Origin: an uncultured cyanobacterium | GTDB taxonomy: Bacteria > Cyanobacteriota > Cyanobacteriia > CACIAM-69d | NCBI GenBank assembly: GCA_937883785.1 | Contig: CALGDE010000133.1 | Span: 41,534 to 105,533 of the forward strand | Reading direction: 5' to 3' | Length of the DNA: 64,000 nucleotides | Shown: one piece after another, positions 45,594 through 55,533 of the stretch | Layout of the letters: the number at the start of each line of letters is the position of its first letter | Numbering within the stretch: the first letter of the stretch is position 1 | Translations under genes and position numbers: made by a program | The notes under the pieces: model-generated | Databases searched by the model: none | Told to the model about the DNA's origin: nothing | What the model saw: only the letters and a program-made list of their open reading frames with translations

Positions 45594-46310
45594 CCAGCGA
45601 TGCATAGTGACCGGGCTGTGAAACCATGGATTGTCGCCTTGGTAGCCATGTAACGTTAATACCCGCCCTGTTCCTGGATCGGCCTGAATCCACTGATCAT
45701 TGCCCAAATACACAATCAGGTGTTGGCGATCGCCCGTAACCGCAAAATCTCCCGGATTAAGCCCTTCGTAGGGCATTGTTCGGATAGTACTGTTGGTCTC
45801 AGTTGGCCGATCAAGAGGTACGGCATAGTTTCGGTATCCTACAGCCAACGCTTCTGCTGATGCGTCAAACCACCAGTGAAAGAGAGCATTACGAATCAGA
45901 CCACCGTTTAATCGCGTTAGTCCTTGGCGCAACATCGCTTGCTGCAATGCTCGACGGGGAAGACCAGAACAATCAATGCCCGTGTGGGTTTCTCCACCCC
46001 AGTGATAGCGAGTGCCTTCAAAATGAGTCAGGGCTTGAATATAGTCTTTTCGCAGGGCGACCCCATCCACGGGGCGATTTGGCAAGATAAGCGGCACAAA
46101 ACCAACGCAAATACCACCAATCACCAATATGCGGCGGAAGCGATCGCGCCAGTTCCATAGTAGCAACGTCAATATTGTCGTGATAATAGCCCCGATGGTG
46201 ATGAGCCGTAGCACACCACTATTGACCGGATGGAAGACCGCACAAAGAATCAAAGGAATGGCCACTGCCAATGCAAGCCAGCGACTCCATTTTCGATAAC
46301 GGATGTTCAT
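45579..46310 (-). CDS. Membrane-anchored NlpC/P60 cysteine hydrolase
   Basis: The protein starts with two or three membrane segments (residues 10-25, 32-51, 61-77) and then an NlpC/P60 domain. The catalytic cysteine is Cys114 in HTGIDCSGLPRRAL, preceded by the typical RYHWGGE. The histidine is in GDRQHLIVYLGNDQW. By family it would cleave peptidoglycan peptide bonds or related amides on the periplasmic side. Start at 46310 (MNIRYRKW) chosen over a longer frame starting at 46358 because it leads into the membrane region. Convergent with the ATPase-fold gene. Confidence 0.85.
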   Translation of the reverse strand: MNIRYRKWSRWLALAVAIPLILCAVFHPVNSGVLRLITIGAIITTILTLLLWNWRDRFRRILVIGGICVGFVPLILPNRPVDGVALRKDYIQALTHFEGTRYHWGGETHTGIDCSGLPRRALQQAMLRQGLTRLNGGLIRNALFHWWFDASAEALAVGYRNYAVPLDRPTETNSTIRTMPYEGLNPGDFAVTGDRQHLIVYLGNDQWIQADPGTGRVLTLHGYQGDNPWFHSPVTMHRWAILN

Positions 46311-46499
46311 CGTGACAAACTTAGTAACCTCAATTTCAGTGTGGATACACAAGCCCACAGTTGAGCACTCACGCTAGAACTGTTCGCTTAGGATCTATAC
46401 TGCTTGCCCGCCCCATAATGAACAGCATACTGCGAAGATTATGCAGACGAAATCTAACACACACTACCGATCAGCTTCCTTCGTTGCTCGCGTATAAAC

Positions 46500-47762
46500 A
46501 TGACACAAAATCCATTTCCTAAAAAGCATTTAAGGCAGGATCTTCTGCAACTCTTTGTCTCATATTGCTTTGATGGGGCTAAGCGCCAAATCACCTTCGC
46601 CGATTTTATGGAAACGGCGCTGTATCATCCCGAATTTGGTTACTACGCATCAACAGCGCGGCAAATTGGTCCCAAAGGAGATTTTGTTACCTCGCCCCAT
46701 ATGGGCGCGGACTTTGGGGAATTGATCGGCGAACAACTGCGGGAATTTTGGCGACATTTGGGACAGCCGGAGCGCTATGACCTGGTGGAAATGGGGGCAG
46801 GGCAGGGGCTGCTGGCGAAGGATATTTTGGGCTATCTGCGGCGGGAGGACCCGGCGTGTTTTTCGGCGGTGCACTATCAAATCGTGGAAACGGCGATCGC
46901 CCTGCGCTCATTTCAGCAAAAGTTTTTGGAGCCACAGTTTCCCGAGCTGGTGGAGGGCGATCGCCTAATCTGGTGTGACCTAGATGATTTAGCGGCGGAG
47001 AGTATTACCGGCTGTTTCTTTTCCAATGAGCTAGTGGATGCGTTTCCGGTGCATCGGGTGACGGTGAAGGACGGTAAGCTGCTGGAAAATTATGTGGCGC
47101 TGCGACCGGGGATGGATGGGGAAGAGCCTGACCCAGAGGGTCCCTTTGTGGATCGGTGGGATGAGCCTTCGACGCCGGCGATCGCCCAATATTTCCAAAA
47201 CTTAGAAATTGACCTGACGCAGTCGCCCTATCCCGATGGGTACGTGACCGAGGTGAATTTGGCGGCTCCGAAGTGGCTAGAGAAGGTGGCGATCGCCCTG
47301 GGCCATGGCTACATCCTCACCGTTGACTACGGCTACACGGCCCAGCGCTATTATCAACCCGCCCGCACCGGGGGAACCTTGCAGTGCTATACCCGCCACG
47401 CCCACCATGACAACCCTTACTCCAACCTTGGGCGCCAGGATATTACCGCCCATGTGGATTTCACCACTCTCGAGAACACTGGCGAATCCTTGGGTTTGAC
47501 CAACCTGGGATTTACCCAGCAGGCGTTATTTTTAATGTCTTTGGGGCTGGGCGATCGCCTCAATGCCTTAGCCACAGACGAGTACCCCACGGGCAATCAA
47601 TTGCAAACCCTGCTGCGCCGTCGAGACAGTTTGCAGCGGCTGATTGATCCCCTGGGGCTAGGAAACTTTGGGGTGTTGGTGCAATGTAAATCGGCAGCCG
47701 ATTCCACAACTCTGGAAACCCTGCCCCTGCGCGGGTTAACCGTACCGGAGTGGGGCAGTTAA
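46500..47762 (+). CDS. MidA/NDUFAF7-type SAM-dependent methyltransferase (COG1565)
   Basis: The 420-residue protein matches the MidA family: ITFADFMETALYHPEFGYYA near residue 31, GDFVTSPHMGADFGELIGEQ, the SAM motif YDLVEMGAGQGLLAKDILGY, and CFFSNELVDAFPVHRV. In mitochondria the homologue methylates an arginine of complex I, so the cyanobacterial version may act on NDH-1 or another protein (inference). It is followed after 63 bp by msrA. Confidence 0.92.
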   Translation: MTQNPFPKKHLRQDLLQLFVSYCFDGAKRQITFADFMETALYHPEFGYYASTARQIGPKGDFVTSPHMGADFGELIGEQLREFWRHLGQPERYDLVEMGAGQGLLAKDILGYLRREDPACFSAVHYQIVETAIALRSFQQKFLEPQFPELVEGDRLIWCDLDDLAAESITGCFFSNELVDAFPVHRVTVKDGKLLENYVALRPGMDGEEPDPEGPFVDRWDEPSTPAIAQYFQNLEIDLTQSPYPDGYVTEVNLAAPKWLEKVAIALGHGYILTVDYGYTAQRYYQPARTGGTLQCYTRHAHHDNPYSNLGRQDITAHVDFTTLENTGESLGLTNLGFTQQALFLMSLGLGDRLNALATDEYPTGNQLQTLLRRRDSLQRLIDPLGLGNFGVLVQCKSAADSTTLETLPLRGLTVPEWGS

Positions 47763-47825
47763 AGGGAATCAGGCTGGTTAGACTAAGTAAAATTCCGCTA
47801 AAAGATTCATATATTTAGAACGCCC

Positions 47826-48482
47826 ATGTTTTTTGGACTTGGAAACGGCAAGAAAACCGAGATGCCCGCGGCCAACAAGGCTCTGCCCGGTCGCAGCGAG
47901 CCCATGCCCGTCAACAACAAGCACTTTGTAAACGGCAATCCCATCAAAGGACCGTTTCCCGAAGGTCTAGAGCTGGCAATGTTTGGCCTGGGCTGTTTCT
48001 GGGGAGCCGAGCGTAAGTTTTGGCAGCAGGATGGCGTCTTCTCCACCGCCGTGGGATACGCTGCGGGAACGACTCCCAACCCCACCTATCGCGAGGTGTG
48101 CTCCGCTATGACCGGACACAACGAGGTGGTGCTAGTGGTATTTGACCCGAAGAAAATCTCCTACGATCAGCTACTCAAAGTGTTCTGGGAAGCTCATAAC
48201 CCGACCCAAGGAATGCGCCAGGGTAATGACGTGGGGACTCAATATCGTTCCGGTATTTACACCTACAGCGCTGGGCAGAAAGCTGCCGCTGAAGCTTCAA
48301 AAGATCGATTCCAGGCTGCCCTTGCTAGCGTTAATGGCGACACAATTACCACTGAAATTATTGACGCTCCCGAGTTCTACTACGCCGAAGAATATCATCA
48401 GCAATATTTAGCCAAAAATCCCAATGGCTACTGCGGTCTCGGTGGCACAGGCGTCACCTGCCCCATGCCTGCCGAAGTATAA
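47826..48482 (+). CDS. msrA: Peptide-methionine (S)-S-oxide reductase
   Basis: MsrA repairs oxidised methionine in proteins using thioredoxin. The catalytic Cys57 lies in [12 protein letters not shown], followed by [34 protein letters not shown] marks the conserved substrate site, and the C-terminus ends in [15 protein letters not shown] with a possible recycling cysteine. The N-terminal 45 residues are an extension typical of cyanobacterial MsrA. A hairpin terminator follows. Confidence 0.96.
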   Translation: MFFGLGNGKKTEMPAANKALPGRSEPMPVNNKHFVNGNPIKGPFPEGLELAMFGLGCFWGAERKFWQQDGVFSTAVGYAAGTTPNPTYREVCSAMTGHNEVVLVVFDPKKISYDQLLKVFWEAHNPTQGMRQGNDVGTQYRSGIYTYSAGQKAAAEASKDRFQAALASVNGDTITTEIIDAPEFYYAEEYHQQYLAKNPNGYCGLGGTGVTCPMPAEV

Positions 48483-48557
48483 GTTTCAAAAGCTTCAAAC
48501 AGGGGGCATTTACCCCAAGCTGATGCAGGATTAACTTGTCAGTTTTATTGATCAACG

Positions 48558-48597
48558 ACAGCATCAACTGATTAAGCCTCGGTTGATGCTGTTTCTC
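48558..48597 (+). terminator. Terminator after msrA
   Basis: ACAGCATCAAC (48558-48568) and GTTGATGCTGT (48582-48592) form a perfect 11-bp stem with a 13-base loop, followed by TTTCT. It sits about 75 bp past the msrA stop, before the convergent glycosyltransferase gene. The rest of 48483-48790 holds nothing else visible. Confidence 0.8.
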
Positions 48598-48790
48598 TAT
48601 GTTTTCTCCTGTTTTTCTAACTTTATGATCGACTTTTGGATTAATAGAACAGTCAGCGATCGCTGAAGGTCATCGTTCGCGAAGGGTTGGCAAGGCCAAC
48701 AGTGGGGATTCAGCTTCATTACGGGACTCAAAATTGTCCTGTTTTTTATCAGACTGCTTATGATGCTGGACTTGTGATGCTATTGCAATC

Positions 48791-49894
48791 TTATTTAAGC
48801 AGTGCCAACGCTCGCTTAACTTGTCCCTTGAGCTGCCCTTTAAATTCCTCAGCTTTGTCACGAATTGGCTTTCTGATATCCAGATCCAAATCTCGTTTTC
48901 GCATGAATAGATCACGTTTAAGCTGAGACGTCGACGTCCATCTTTCGTAGTAGCTGTAGACTTCTTTTTTCAGAAAGGCTTCCCACTGATCAACAACAGC
49001 TTCAGGCTGAATATGCTTGGATCGTCTCGCTCCGTTTTCCACCATTTTCTGGCGCAGTGTTTGATCGCCTCTCAAGGTCAGCAATGCATCGATAATTTCC
49101 TTGGAAGATTTCGCCTCAATATAGTCAAGGGCGCTTTTTCGTTCTGACTGAAAACTGGACTCGGCGCCTAGAATCGCTGGAGTTCCTGCTAACCAAGCAT
49201 TGAAAAGTTTGGAGGCTGGCTTCCAATTGTAAGTGCAGCTATCAAAGCTACGCACCGCCACTATAGCGTCTACGTCAGTGTAATCGTGCCAGCGATCGCG
49301 ACTCACAATTTTCCAGCGAAATCCTAGTTTTTCAAGCTTTTCCCGCCACTCCGGTGTACGTAATTCAGGGGCAAGATTAGTGTCGAGCCCCATATAAGCA
49401 ATATTTTGAAAGCGATCGCCGTGCACCGGATCGCGCGGCATTAAACCGGGATGGGGAAAATGGGAAATAAACTTATTTCTCCACGTTCTGGAGGAGCGCT
49501 GCAGTATCGCTTCATGGACATTGCCCACTAGGTGAATCTGAGCATACCTAACCACCGGACCATCGCCCTTTGCCACAACCAATACGCGATCTTTTCCGGG
49601 CTTAATATCTCTATCGACGAACTTCCCGGCGCAAATAATAATTCCTTCTGATGGAATTTCCGCAGTTAACTCGCAAGGAACACCTCGAGATTTTAGGTAA
49701 AGATAGGGCTGTACAATCCAGGCAAAAAGTCCGTCAGACTTTAGACTTTCATGGGATTGAACGTGCCATTCCCATAACTCTGAAAAACTCCACTCACCTG
49801 CTGAATATCGCTCAAGAACTGCAACAAGATCCTCTTTAATCTCCCAGTAAACTTTAGGTAAATAAAAGTAAGTTTGTGGAGCTTGAGAGTTCAT
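48791..49894 (-). CDS. Glycosyltransferase-like protein
   Basis: Beginning at 49894 (MNSQAPQTYFYLPKVYW), the 367-residue protein has a GT-B-like C-terminal half: FDSCTYNWKPASKLFNAWLA, GTPAILGAESSFQSERKSAL and EIIDALLTLRGDQTLRQKMV, as in family 1/4-type glycosyltransferases. The C-terminal 60 residues are basic and helical (MRKRDLDLDIRKPIRDKAEE). Donor and acceptor are unknown; surface polysaccharide synthesis is likely. The start is uncertain, since an upstream frame extends to 49960 without a clear ribosome site. Confidence 0.65.
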   Translation of the reverse strand: MNSQAPQTYFYLPKVYWEIKEDLVAVLERYSAGEWSFSELWEWHVQSHESLKSDGLFAWIVQPYLYLKSRGVPCELTAEIPSEGIIICAGKFVDRDIKPGKDRVLVVAKGDGPVVRYAQIHLVGNVHEAILQRSSRTWRNKFISHFPHPGLMPRDPVHGDRFQNIAYMGLDTNLAPELRTPEWREKLEKLGFRWKIVSRDRWHDYTDVDAIVAVRSFDSCTYNWKPASKLFNAWLAGTPAILGAESSFQSERKSALDYIEAKSSKEIIDALLTLRGDQTLRQKMVENGARRSKHIQPEAVVDQWEAFLKKEVYSYYERWTSTSQLKRDLFMRKRDLDLDIRKPIRDKAEEFKGQLKGQVKRALALLK

Positions 49895-50220
49895 TATTCC
49901 TGCCCAAAAATCGAGAGAATGAAGTCCTGCACTGAGTTTACCCACCCTTGCTATGGTCAAGCTTTGAGTTGATCGAAGTCTGTTGGCGCTTCAGACCTGA
50001 AAGCAGTTCCAGGCTCAGTCCCTGAATTGGCAATGCACCTCATTACCTGACTCTGGTTTTGCTTTCAACAGGGCCAGGTATGCGACCGGACAAATCAGCG
50101 ATCCGCCAAAAGTTAAATCGGCAAAATTGGCGGAAGATGCACAGGAGCTTTATTTGGTCTTTACAGACTTTCGTAACCATTAAGACCCTCGCGAAGGTAG
50201 AAGGAAACCAGCTCCAGGTA
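49895..50220. other. Intergenic region, 326 bp, nothing recognised
   Basis: The stretch separates the glycosyltransferase-like gene from the TPR protein gene, both on the reverse strand. It shows no ORF with plausible coding character, no clear hairpin and no copy of the repeats found elsewhere in the window. Confidence 0.4.
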
Positions 50221-50676
50221 TTAGTCCTCGAATAGCCATGCTTGTAAGCGCTTTAGCCCTTTTGAGTCAGGGCGTCGCTCCAAACCTTCTTGCAAATTTT
50301 CCTTCACCTCATCGCGAGACTCAGTGTCCACAATCATGATTTGCTCGGCAAGTTCCACGTGATCTCGTACGCCTTTTTGCTTGTCTTCTAGCAACCCGGC
50401 GGCTAAGTTAACCCGAGCCTGCGCATCTTGAGGGTTAAGCTTGACGGCTTTTCTGGCGGTTTTTACAGCTAGGGCGCTCTTCCCAGCCAGTAAATATAGC
50501 CATGAGAGACAGGTCCAGGCAGCGCTGCTTTTGGGGGAGCGATCGCACACTTCCTTAAAGACCGGAATTAACTCCTCAGCCCCTTCCCCCTCTTGATAGC
50601 GTTTTATTCCTGCCTGAAACTGCTCTTCAGGAGACAGGACTGGGGTTTCGGGGGGGGTATCTGCCGTATCTACCAT
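50221..50676 (-). CDS. TPR-repeat protein, 151 residues
   Basis: The protein has a proline-rich start and then tetratricopeptide-type helices: SAAWTCLSWLYLLAGKSALA followed by TARKAVKLNPQDAQARVNLA, the classic TPR phrasing. An acidic stretch before the C-terminal LKRLQAWLFED follows. It probably serves as a protein-protein scaffold in the cytoplasm. No signal peptide is visible. The gene stands alone between short intergenic gaps, so its partner is unknown. Confidence 0.85.
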   Translation of the reverse strand: MVDTADTPPETPVLSPEEQFQAGIKRYQEGEGAEELIPVFKEVCDRSPKSSAAWTCLSWLYLLAGKSALAVKTARKAVKLNPQDAQARVNLAAGLLEDKQKGVRDHVELAEQIMIVDTESRDEVKENLQEGLERRPDSKGLKRLQAWLFED

Positions 50677-50838
50677 TGTCTTCGAAGCTTATGAGTAATG
50701 AGCGTAATAATGGGCGTACGCTATGGTCCCATTTAGGCAGAATACTGGCAACTATTTAGAAATAACTAAGAAGAGGAATATTGAAAATAGCTTTGGCAAA
50801 GGCTCGATAAGCCTGCTCCGTTTTCCCCTTTGGAAGCT

Positions 50839-51552
50839 TTACATCACGGGAGAAGTGGTTTTGGGCTTGGCGTAAATGTAATTAAATTCAAACACCAGCT
50901 TTTCTGAAAAGTTGCCCAGGTAAGTAATAGCCTCCAGGTCGAAAGTTTCAAAGATAAAATCCAGGGCTTCGGCGGTGGTTAACTTCGGACGACGGTAGTA
51001 ATGGTTGCCTGCGGGGTCTCGATTTAGTCGCTTTTCTTCGGCTAGTTTGGCGCGGGTGGGCTTGATGTAACGGTAAAACAGCATGGCTTGGGTGGAATAT
51101 TTCCCCTGGAGCTCAAAGAAGCGCTGTTGCTCCATAAAGCTCATGCGAAAAATCATCTGGATAAGCTCGACCCCCACAATAAAGGTGAGCAGCATATTGA
51201 GATAGTCCGGGGTGGGACGTTCGGGAATGATGCCGGTGAGCATGTAGTAGCGGTAGTAATATTCCCGTACGTCGGCGTCTTCAATGGCTTTTTCAATGTG
51301 AAATGGTTCCAAAATGTTCTTGACGCGGCGGTGAAGGAATTTTCGCGATCGCTCGGACAAGATGGCAATTTCCCGTTGAATCAGGTCATTCAGGGCCTGG
51401 TGTTGCTGCTCTGGGGAAATTGTTGCGAAAAGGGTCAGTGCATTCAGCACAAACCGGCGAGTGCTGGCGTCTCGGGTTTCAAACTCGTCCAAAAACGGCT
51501 GCGGCAAGACCCGCGCTCCGTCTAAGCGTCGCTCTCCAAATTTACGGCTCAT
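50839..51552 (-). CDS. Hypothetical cytoplasmic protein, 237 residues, family not recognised
   Basis: Starting at 51552 (MSRKFGERRLDGARVLPQPF), it is rich in aromatic and charged residues. A conserved-looking core reads TRRFVLNALTLFATISPEQQ, then AILSERSRKFLHRRVKNILE and YYYRYYMLTGIIPERP. A hydrophobic helix-like part (LTFIVGVELIQMIFRMSF) could be a buried helix rather than a membrane span. The upstream in-frame extension to 51645 lacks typical coding character and was excluded. I do not recognise a domain, so function is unknown. Confidence 0.65.
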   Translation of the reverse strand: MSRKFGERRLDGARVLPQPFLDEFETRDASTRRFVLNALTLFATISPEQQHQALNDLIQREIAILSERSRKFLHRRVKNILEPFHIEKAIEDADVREYYYRYYMLTGIIPERPTPDYLNMLLTFIVGVELIQMIFRMSFMEQQRFFELQGKYSTQAMLFYRYIKPTRAKLAEEKRLNRDPAGNHYYRRPKLTTAEALDFIFETFDLEAITYLGNFSEKLVFEFNYIYAKPKTTSPVM

Positions 51553-51716
51553 AAAAAGTTTGCCACCCAGGTTTGCTGTGCAAGGTTGGCAGATAGAAAA
51601 AATTGGACCGTGTCCGGAGGGTAGAACAGCTTTGGAGGCAGGCAAGCGCTAATTTTAAGCGCTGATTTCAGACCGTACTCCCTCGCCATTAACGTTCTTC
51701 CGCTGATTTCTTGTGG

Positions 51717-53336
51717 CTAACCCCAGGAATCGTAAGGCGATCGCCCGTAGGTTTGCCCAAGGTCCTTAAGGCGATCGCCCAATTCTGAGGTCAATGCCCC
51801 TTCCGGACAGCGCCACATCCAATTTCCCTCTGCCAAACCAGGGGTATTCATACGGTCAACGCCGCCGAGCCCGAAGCAATCTTGCAGGGGCACAATTGCC
51901 CACCGCGCCACCGAACTAAAAGCCAAGCGAATCAGATCCCACTGGATCCCCGCTGAACCGACATACCCCAGATAGTGATGCACCCTGCCCTGTTCCTCTG
52001 GCGATCGCTCGGAAAACCAACCCACGGTCGTATTGTTATCGTGGGTTCCCGTATAGACCACACAGTTAGGGTTACTGTAATTGTGCGGCAAATAGGGGTT
52101 ACCGTGTCCAGAATCGAAAGCAAAATGCAATATTTTCATCCCTGGGAAGTCAAAATTGTCACGTAGTGCTTCCACTTCCGGCGTAATAATACCGAGATCC
52201 TCCGCAATAATGGGCAACTGCCCCAGGGCACTATTAACAGCTTCAAACAGTGCCATCCCCGGTCCGGGTAACCACTCCCCTTTTACCGCCACCGTTTCCC
52301 CGTGGGGCACGGCCCAGAAAGATTCGAAGCCGCGAAAATGATCAATGCGCATCCAGTCCACCAGGGTCAACGTGTGGCGAATGCGATCAATCCACCATTT
52401 GTAATTAGTTTTGTCCAGCGCCTCCCAGTCATAAACAGGATTGCCCCAAAGCTGTCCCGTTTCACTGAAATAATCCGGCGGCACCCCGGCCATTTGGGCT
52501 GGATCCAGGGTGTCTTCCAATAGGCAAAATAAATTGGGATTTGACCACACGTCGGCGCTATCAAAGGCCACATAAATGGGAATGTCACCAAAGATTTCCA
52601 CGCCGTTTTCATTGGCAAACGTTTTTAGGGAAGTCCACTGTTCGAAGAAGACAAACTGTAGAAATTGGTGGAAGGCGATTTCTTCTGAATATTGACGGCG
52701 GGCTTGGGCGATCGCCCCCGCATCCCGCCTGGCTAGCCCCCTATCCCACTGGTTCCAAGCACAGTCTGGATTGTGATCCTTCAAGGCCATAAATAGGGCG
52801 TAATCTTCTAGCCAATCACTATTTTCGGAACAAAAGGCTTCAAATTTTTCTAAGTTAGTGGGGACCCCTTCAATTAAATCTTCAGGGTTTAGCTCATCAG
52901 TGGTGGATTCCTGTTGATAGTTTTCCTTTTCATTAATGTCCTCTGCCAGTTTTTCTAAAAGAGGATCGGGGTTGATTTTAAAGGCTTCAAAGGCTTTTTT
53001 AAAGAGCGGAAATTTCAGGGCAATAATATGGTCGTAGTCAACGCGATCGCCAGGTAAATAAGGATACTCGTCTAAATCTTGATTGGTAATCCAACCGCGA
53101 TCCCGCAGTCCTTCGGGACTAATGAGCAGCGGGTTGCCGGCGATCGCTGAATAGCAAAGGTAAGGGGAGTTGGCGAATCCGGTGGGACCCAACGGCAAAA
53201 TTTGCCATAGCTTTTGTTTCGCCGCCGCCATAAATTCCACAAAGCGATAGGCTTGTGGTCCCAAATCGCCAATACCAAAGGGACTGGGTAGGGATGTGGG
53301 GTGTAGCAACAGGCCGCTAGCGCGATCAATAGCCAT
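51717..53336 (-). CDS. malQ: 4-alpha-glucanotransferase (amylomaltase)
   Basis: The enzyme transfers glucan segments between maltodextrins in starch/glycogen metabolism. The protein matches family GH77: SGLLLHPTSLPSPFGIGDLG at the start, GDIPIYVAFDSADVW, VDWMRIDHFRGFESFW (catalytic Asp in MRIDHFRG) and PIIAEDLGIITPEVEALRD (acid/base Glu). VVYTGTHDNNTTVGWF completes the set. At 539 residues it is longer than the usual 500, owing to an acidic insertion near residues 110-150 (EDINEKENYQQESTTDELNP). Stand-alone gene. Confidence 0.95.
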   Translation of the reverse strand: MAIDRASGLLLHPTSLPSPFGIGDLGPQAYRFVEFMAAAKQKLWQILPLGPTGFANSPYLCYSAIAGNPLLISPEGLRDRGWITNQDLDEYPYLPGDRVDYDHIIALKFPLFKKAFEAFKINPDPLLEKLAEDINEKENYQQESTTDELNPEDLIEGVPTNLEKFEAFCSENSDWLEDYALFMALKDHNPDCAWNQWDRGLARRDAGAIAQARRQYSEEIAFHQFLQFVFFEQWTSLKTFANENGVEIFGDIPIYVAFDSADVWSNPNLFCLLEDTLDPAQMAGVPPDYFSETGQLWGNPVYDWEALDKTNYKWWIDRIRHTLTLVDWMRIDHFRGFESFWAVPHGETVAVKGEWLPGPGMALFEAVNSALGQLPIIAEDLGIITPEVEALRDNFDFPGMKILHFAFDSGHGNPYLPHNYSNPNCVVYTGTHDNNTTVGWFSERSPEEQGRVHHYLGYVGSAGIQWDLIRLAFSSVARWAIVPLQDCFGLGGVDRMNTPGLAEGNWMWRCPEGALTSELGDRLKDLGQTYGRSPYDSWG

Positions 53337-53564
53337 AAACTTACCGGTTAAAGAATCGATTTTGAGAATCGCAATCGCAACAAATCCGACCTTAGCACCG
53401 GGTATTTTGGGCGTGAGTCTTGGTTAAGCCGCCGTTGCGAATCGTCGTAGATCGCATTGTTCTAAGGGCGAACGAATCTGTTTTGATACAAATCAAGCAA
53501 GGCAGAGCCCTTCGATAAAATCACCAACATCAAATCGCCAACATTTTTAACCATCCATGAATTC

Positions 53565-54065
53565 ATGCCACAGCCAACCCTATTTATCTTTTCTGGGCTT
53601 CCCGCCACTGGAAAAACCACCTTGGCAAGGGCGCTGGCAAAATCCTTAAGAATCACCTATCTACGCATTGACACCATTGAGCAAGCATTACGGGATCTCT
53701 GCCATGTGCCGGTGGAAGGCGAAGGTTATCGTTTGACCTATCGTATTGCTGCCGATGCTTTAGAACTAGACTTGTCGGTTGTGGCAGACTCCTGCAATCC
53801 CATTGCGCTGACTCGGCGAGAGTGGGAGGCGGTGGCAACGGAGAATAGCGCCAGGTTTATCAATATTGAGGTGATTTGTTCTGACCAGACGGAACATCGT
53901 CAGCGGGTAGAAAGCCGCCGAACGGATATTGCAACCTTGCGACTGCCCACTTGGCAGGACGTGGTTTCTCGAGAGTATGAGCCGTGGTCGGGCGATCGCC
54001 TCACCATTGATACTGCGGGGAAAACCGTTGATGCGTCGGTGGCGGCTTTGTTAAAGCAGCTGTAG
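53565..54065 (+). CDS. P-loop kinase, AAA_33-type (zeta-toxin/Cpt-like fold)
   Basis: A 166-residue single-domain P-loop protein: FIFSGLPATGKTTLARALAK is the Walker A, and YLRIDTIEQALRD follows with the usual Asp. VVADSCNPIALTRREWEAVA is a substrate loop typical of small-molecule kinases, and HRQRVESRRTDI is a lid-like arginine region. It would phosphorylate a small molecule such as a nucleoside or sugar. The substrate cannot be told from sequence. Stand-alone, convergent with the histidine kinase gene. Confidence 0.88.
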   Translation: MPQPTLFIFSGLPATGKTTLARALAKSLRITYLRIDTIEQALRDLCHVPVEGEGYRLTYRIAADALELDLSVVADSCNPIALTRREWEAVATENSARFINIEVICSDQTEHRQRVESRRTDIATLRLPTWQDVVSREYEPWSGDRLTIDTAGKTVDASVAALLKQL

Positions 54066-54094
54066 GGCAGAAACCGTTTTTTCTTCGCCTAGGT

Positions 54095-55498
54095 TTATCT
54101 ATCAGCAGCCATATCCGACGGTAAAGTTACCGTCACCGTTGTGCCTTGGTCCACTTTGCTGGCGATTCCGATGGTGCCGCGATGATTTTTTACAATGGTC
54201 TGGGCGATCGCCAGCCCCAGCCCCGAGCCGCCGACGATCCCCCCCTCCGCAAATTGCTGCCGACTGCGAGCCGGATCTACCCGGTAAAACCGGTCAAATA
54301 ATTTATCCAGTGCCCCTTCCGGAATCCCTGCCCCCGTATCCCGCACCTGAATTTCCACGGTGTCCCCGTCCAATAGCCGCCGCAGTTGCACGGTCACCGA
54401 GCCCCCAGCCTGGGTGTACTGCACGCCGTTGCTAATTAGATTGGTCAACAGCCGCGCCAGTTGGTCTCGATCCCCTTGCACCCCATAGCTCACTAAGTCG
54501 TCCTCGTCATCTTCCAGCTCCCACTCCAACTGCACGCCCTTGCGGTCAGCGATCGCCTCTTGTTCCTCTACCACCGACGCCACTAACAAATCCAACTCCA
54601 CCAGCTCCCCCGGCCGCTCTGCGCGCACTCCATCTTGCCGCGCCAAAAACAATAGGTCTTCCACCAGCCGCCCCAGTCGCCGCGTCAACCGCTCCATGGT
54701 CTCTAGCTGGGTACGCTCCATAACCGGTTCTGAGTCTGCCAATGCTCCCTGCACCTGGGTTTGCAGGGTGGCAATGGGATTGCGTAACTCATGGGACGCA
54801 TCCGCCGTAAATTGCCGCAATTGTTGATAGGACGCCCGCACCGGCTCCATGGCTAAGCCTGACAAAAACCACGCCAATCCCCATACGGCGATCGCCATCA
54901 CTGTCATCCCCACACTCAGCTCCAGCACCAGCTTCTGCACCGGCTGGGACACCTCAAACCACGGATGGCTCACCCGCAAATAGCCCAACAACTGCCCCCG
55001 TAGCTTCACGGGCTCCGTCACCTGTCGCAGCACAATGGACGACGTAAAACCGGAGTCGCCTCCTTTCACTCCCTCCGCAATTTCCTCCGGCGATCGCCGC
55101 GCTTGGGGGGGAGCCGTCACCGTTTCCCCGTTGGGGTTCACATGGAGGGGCACCTGGATGGGATAGGCAAAGGTACTCCACAGCAGCTTGCCCGCCGGAT
55201 TGAACCACTCCAAGTCGATGCGATCGTCCTCCACCCCATCCCAGATCTCGTCCCCATTCAGCAGCGCCGTATCCCGAAAGCTCGCCTCCACATCCACCGT
55301 CTTCGCCCCCCCGTTAACCGCCGGGTCAATGGCCAGCGATCGCACCACCACCTCCACCACATGATTCAAAGTGTCATCCACCCGCTCAATCAACGTCCCC
55401 CGCGCATAGCCATAAAACCCTGCCGCCACCAGCAACAGCAACACCGCCGTCACCGTCGCATACCACAAAGCCAACCGTCGCCGCGTCGCCTGAAACAT
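54095..55498 (-). CDS. Sensor histidine kinase, ManS/RppB-like
   Basis: The 467-residue protein has a membrane segment at residues 12-30, a periplasmic loop (about 35-190) and a second segment (194-214). The HisKA domain follows with phospho-acceptor His236 (FTADASHELRNPIATLQTQV), then an HATPase domain with LTNLISNGVQYTQAG (N box) and GSGLGLAIAQTIV (G boxes). The start MFQATRRRLALWYATVTAVL and the layout resemble cyanobacterial ManS/RppB-type metal sensors, from memory. No response-regulator gene is adjacent, so its partner is elsewhere. Metal ligand residues were not identified. Confidence 0.82.
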   Translation of the reverse strand: MFQATRRRLALWYATVTAVLLLLVAAGFYGYARGTLIERVDDTLNHVVEVVVRSLAIDPAVNGGAKTVDVEASFRDTALLNGDEIWDGVEDDRIDLEWFNPAGKLLWSTFAYPIQVPLHVNPNGETVTAPPQARRSPEEIAEGVKGGDSGFTSSIVLRQVTEPVKLRGQLLGYLRVSHPWFEVSQPVQKLVLELSVGMTVMAIAVWGLAWFLSGLAMEPVRASYQQLRQFTADASHELRNPIATLQTQVQGALADSEPVMERTQLETMERLTRRLGRLVEDLLFLARQDGVRAERPGELVELDLLVASVVEEQEAIADRKGVQLEWELEDDEDDLVSYGVQGDRDQLARLLTNLISNGVQYTQAGGSVTVQLRRLLDGDTVEIQVRDTGAGIPEGALDKLFDRFYRVDPARSRQQFAEGGIVGGSGLGLAIAQTIVKNHRGTIGIASKVDQGTTVTVTLPSDMAADR

Positions 55499-55533
55499 TT
55501 ACGTTTGCCGCCCCTGAGAATTGCAGTCAACCC

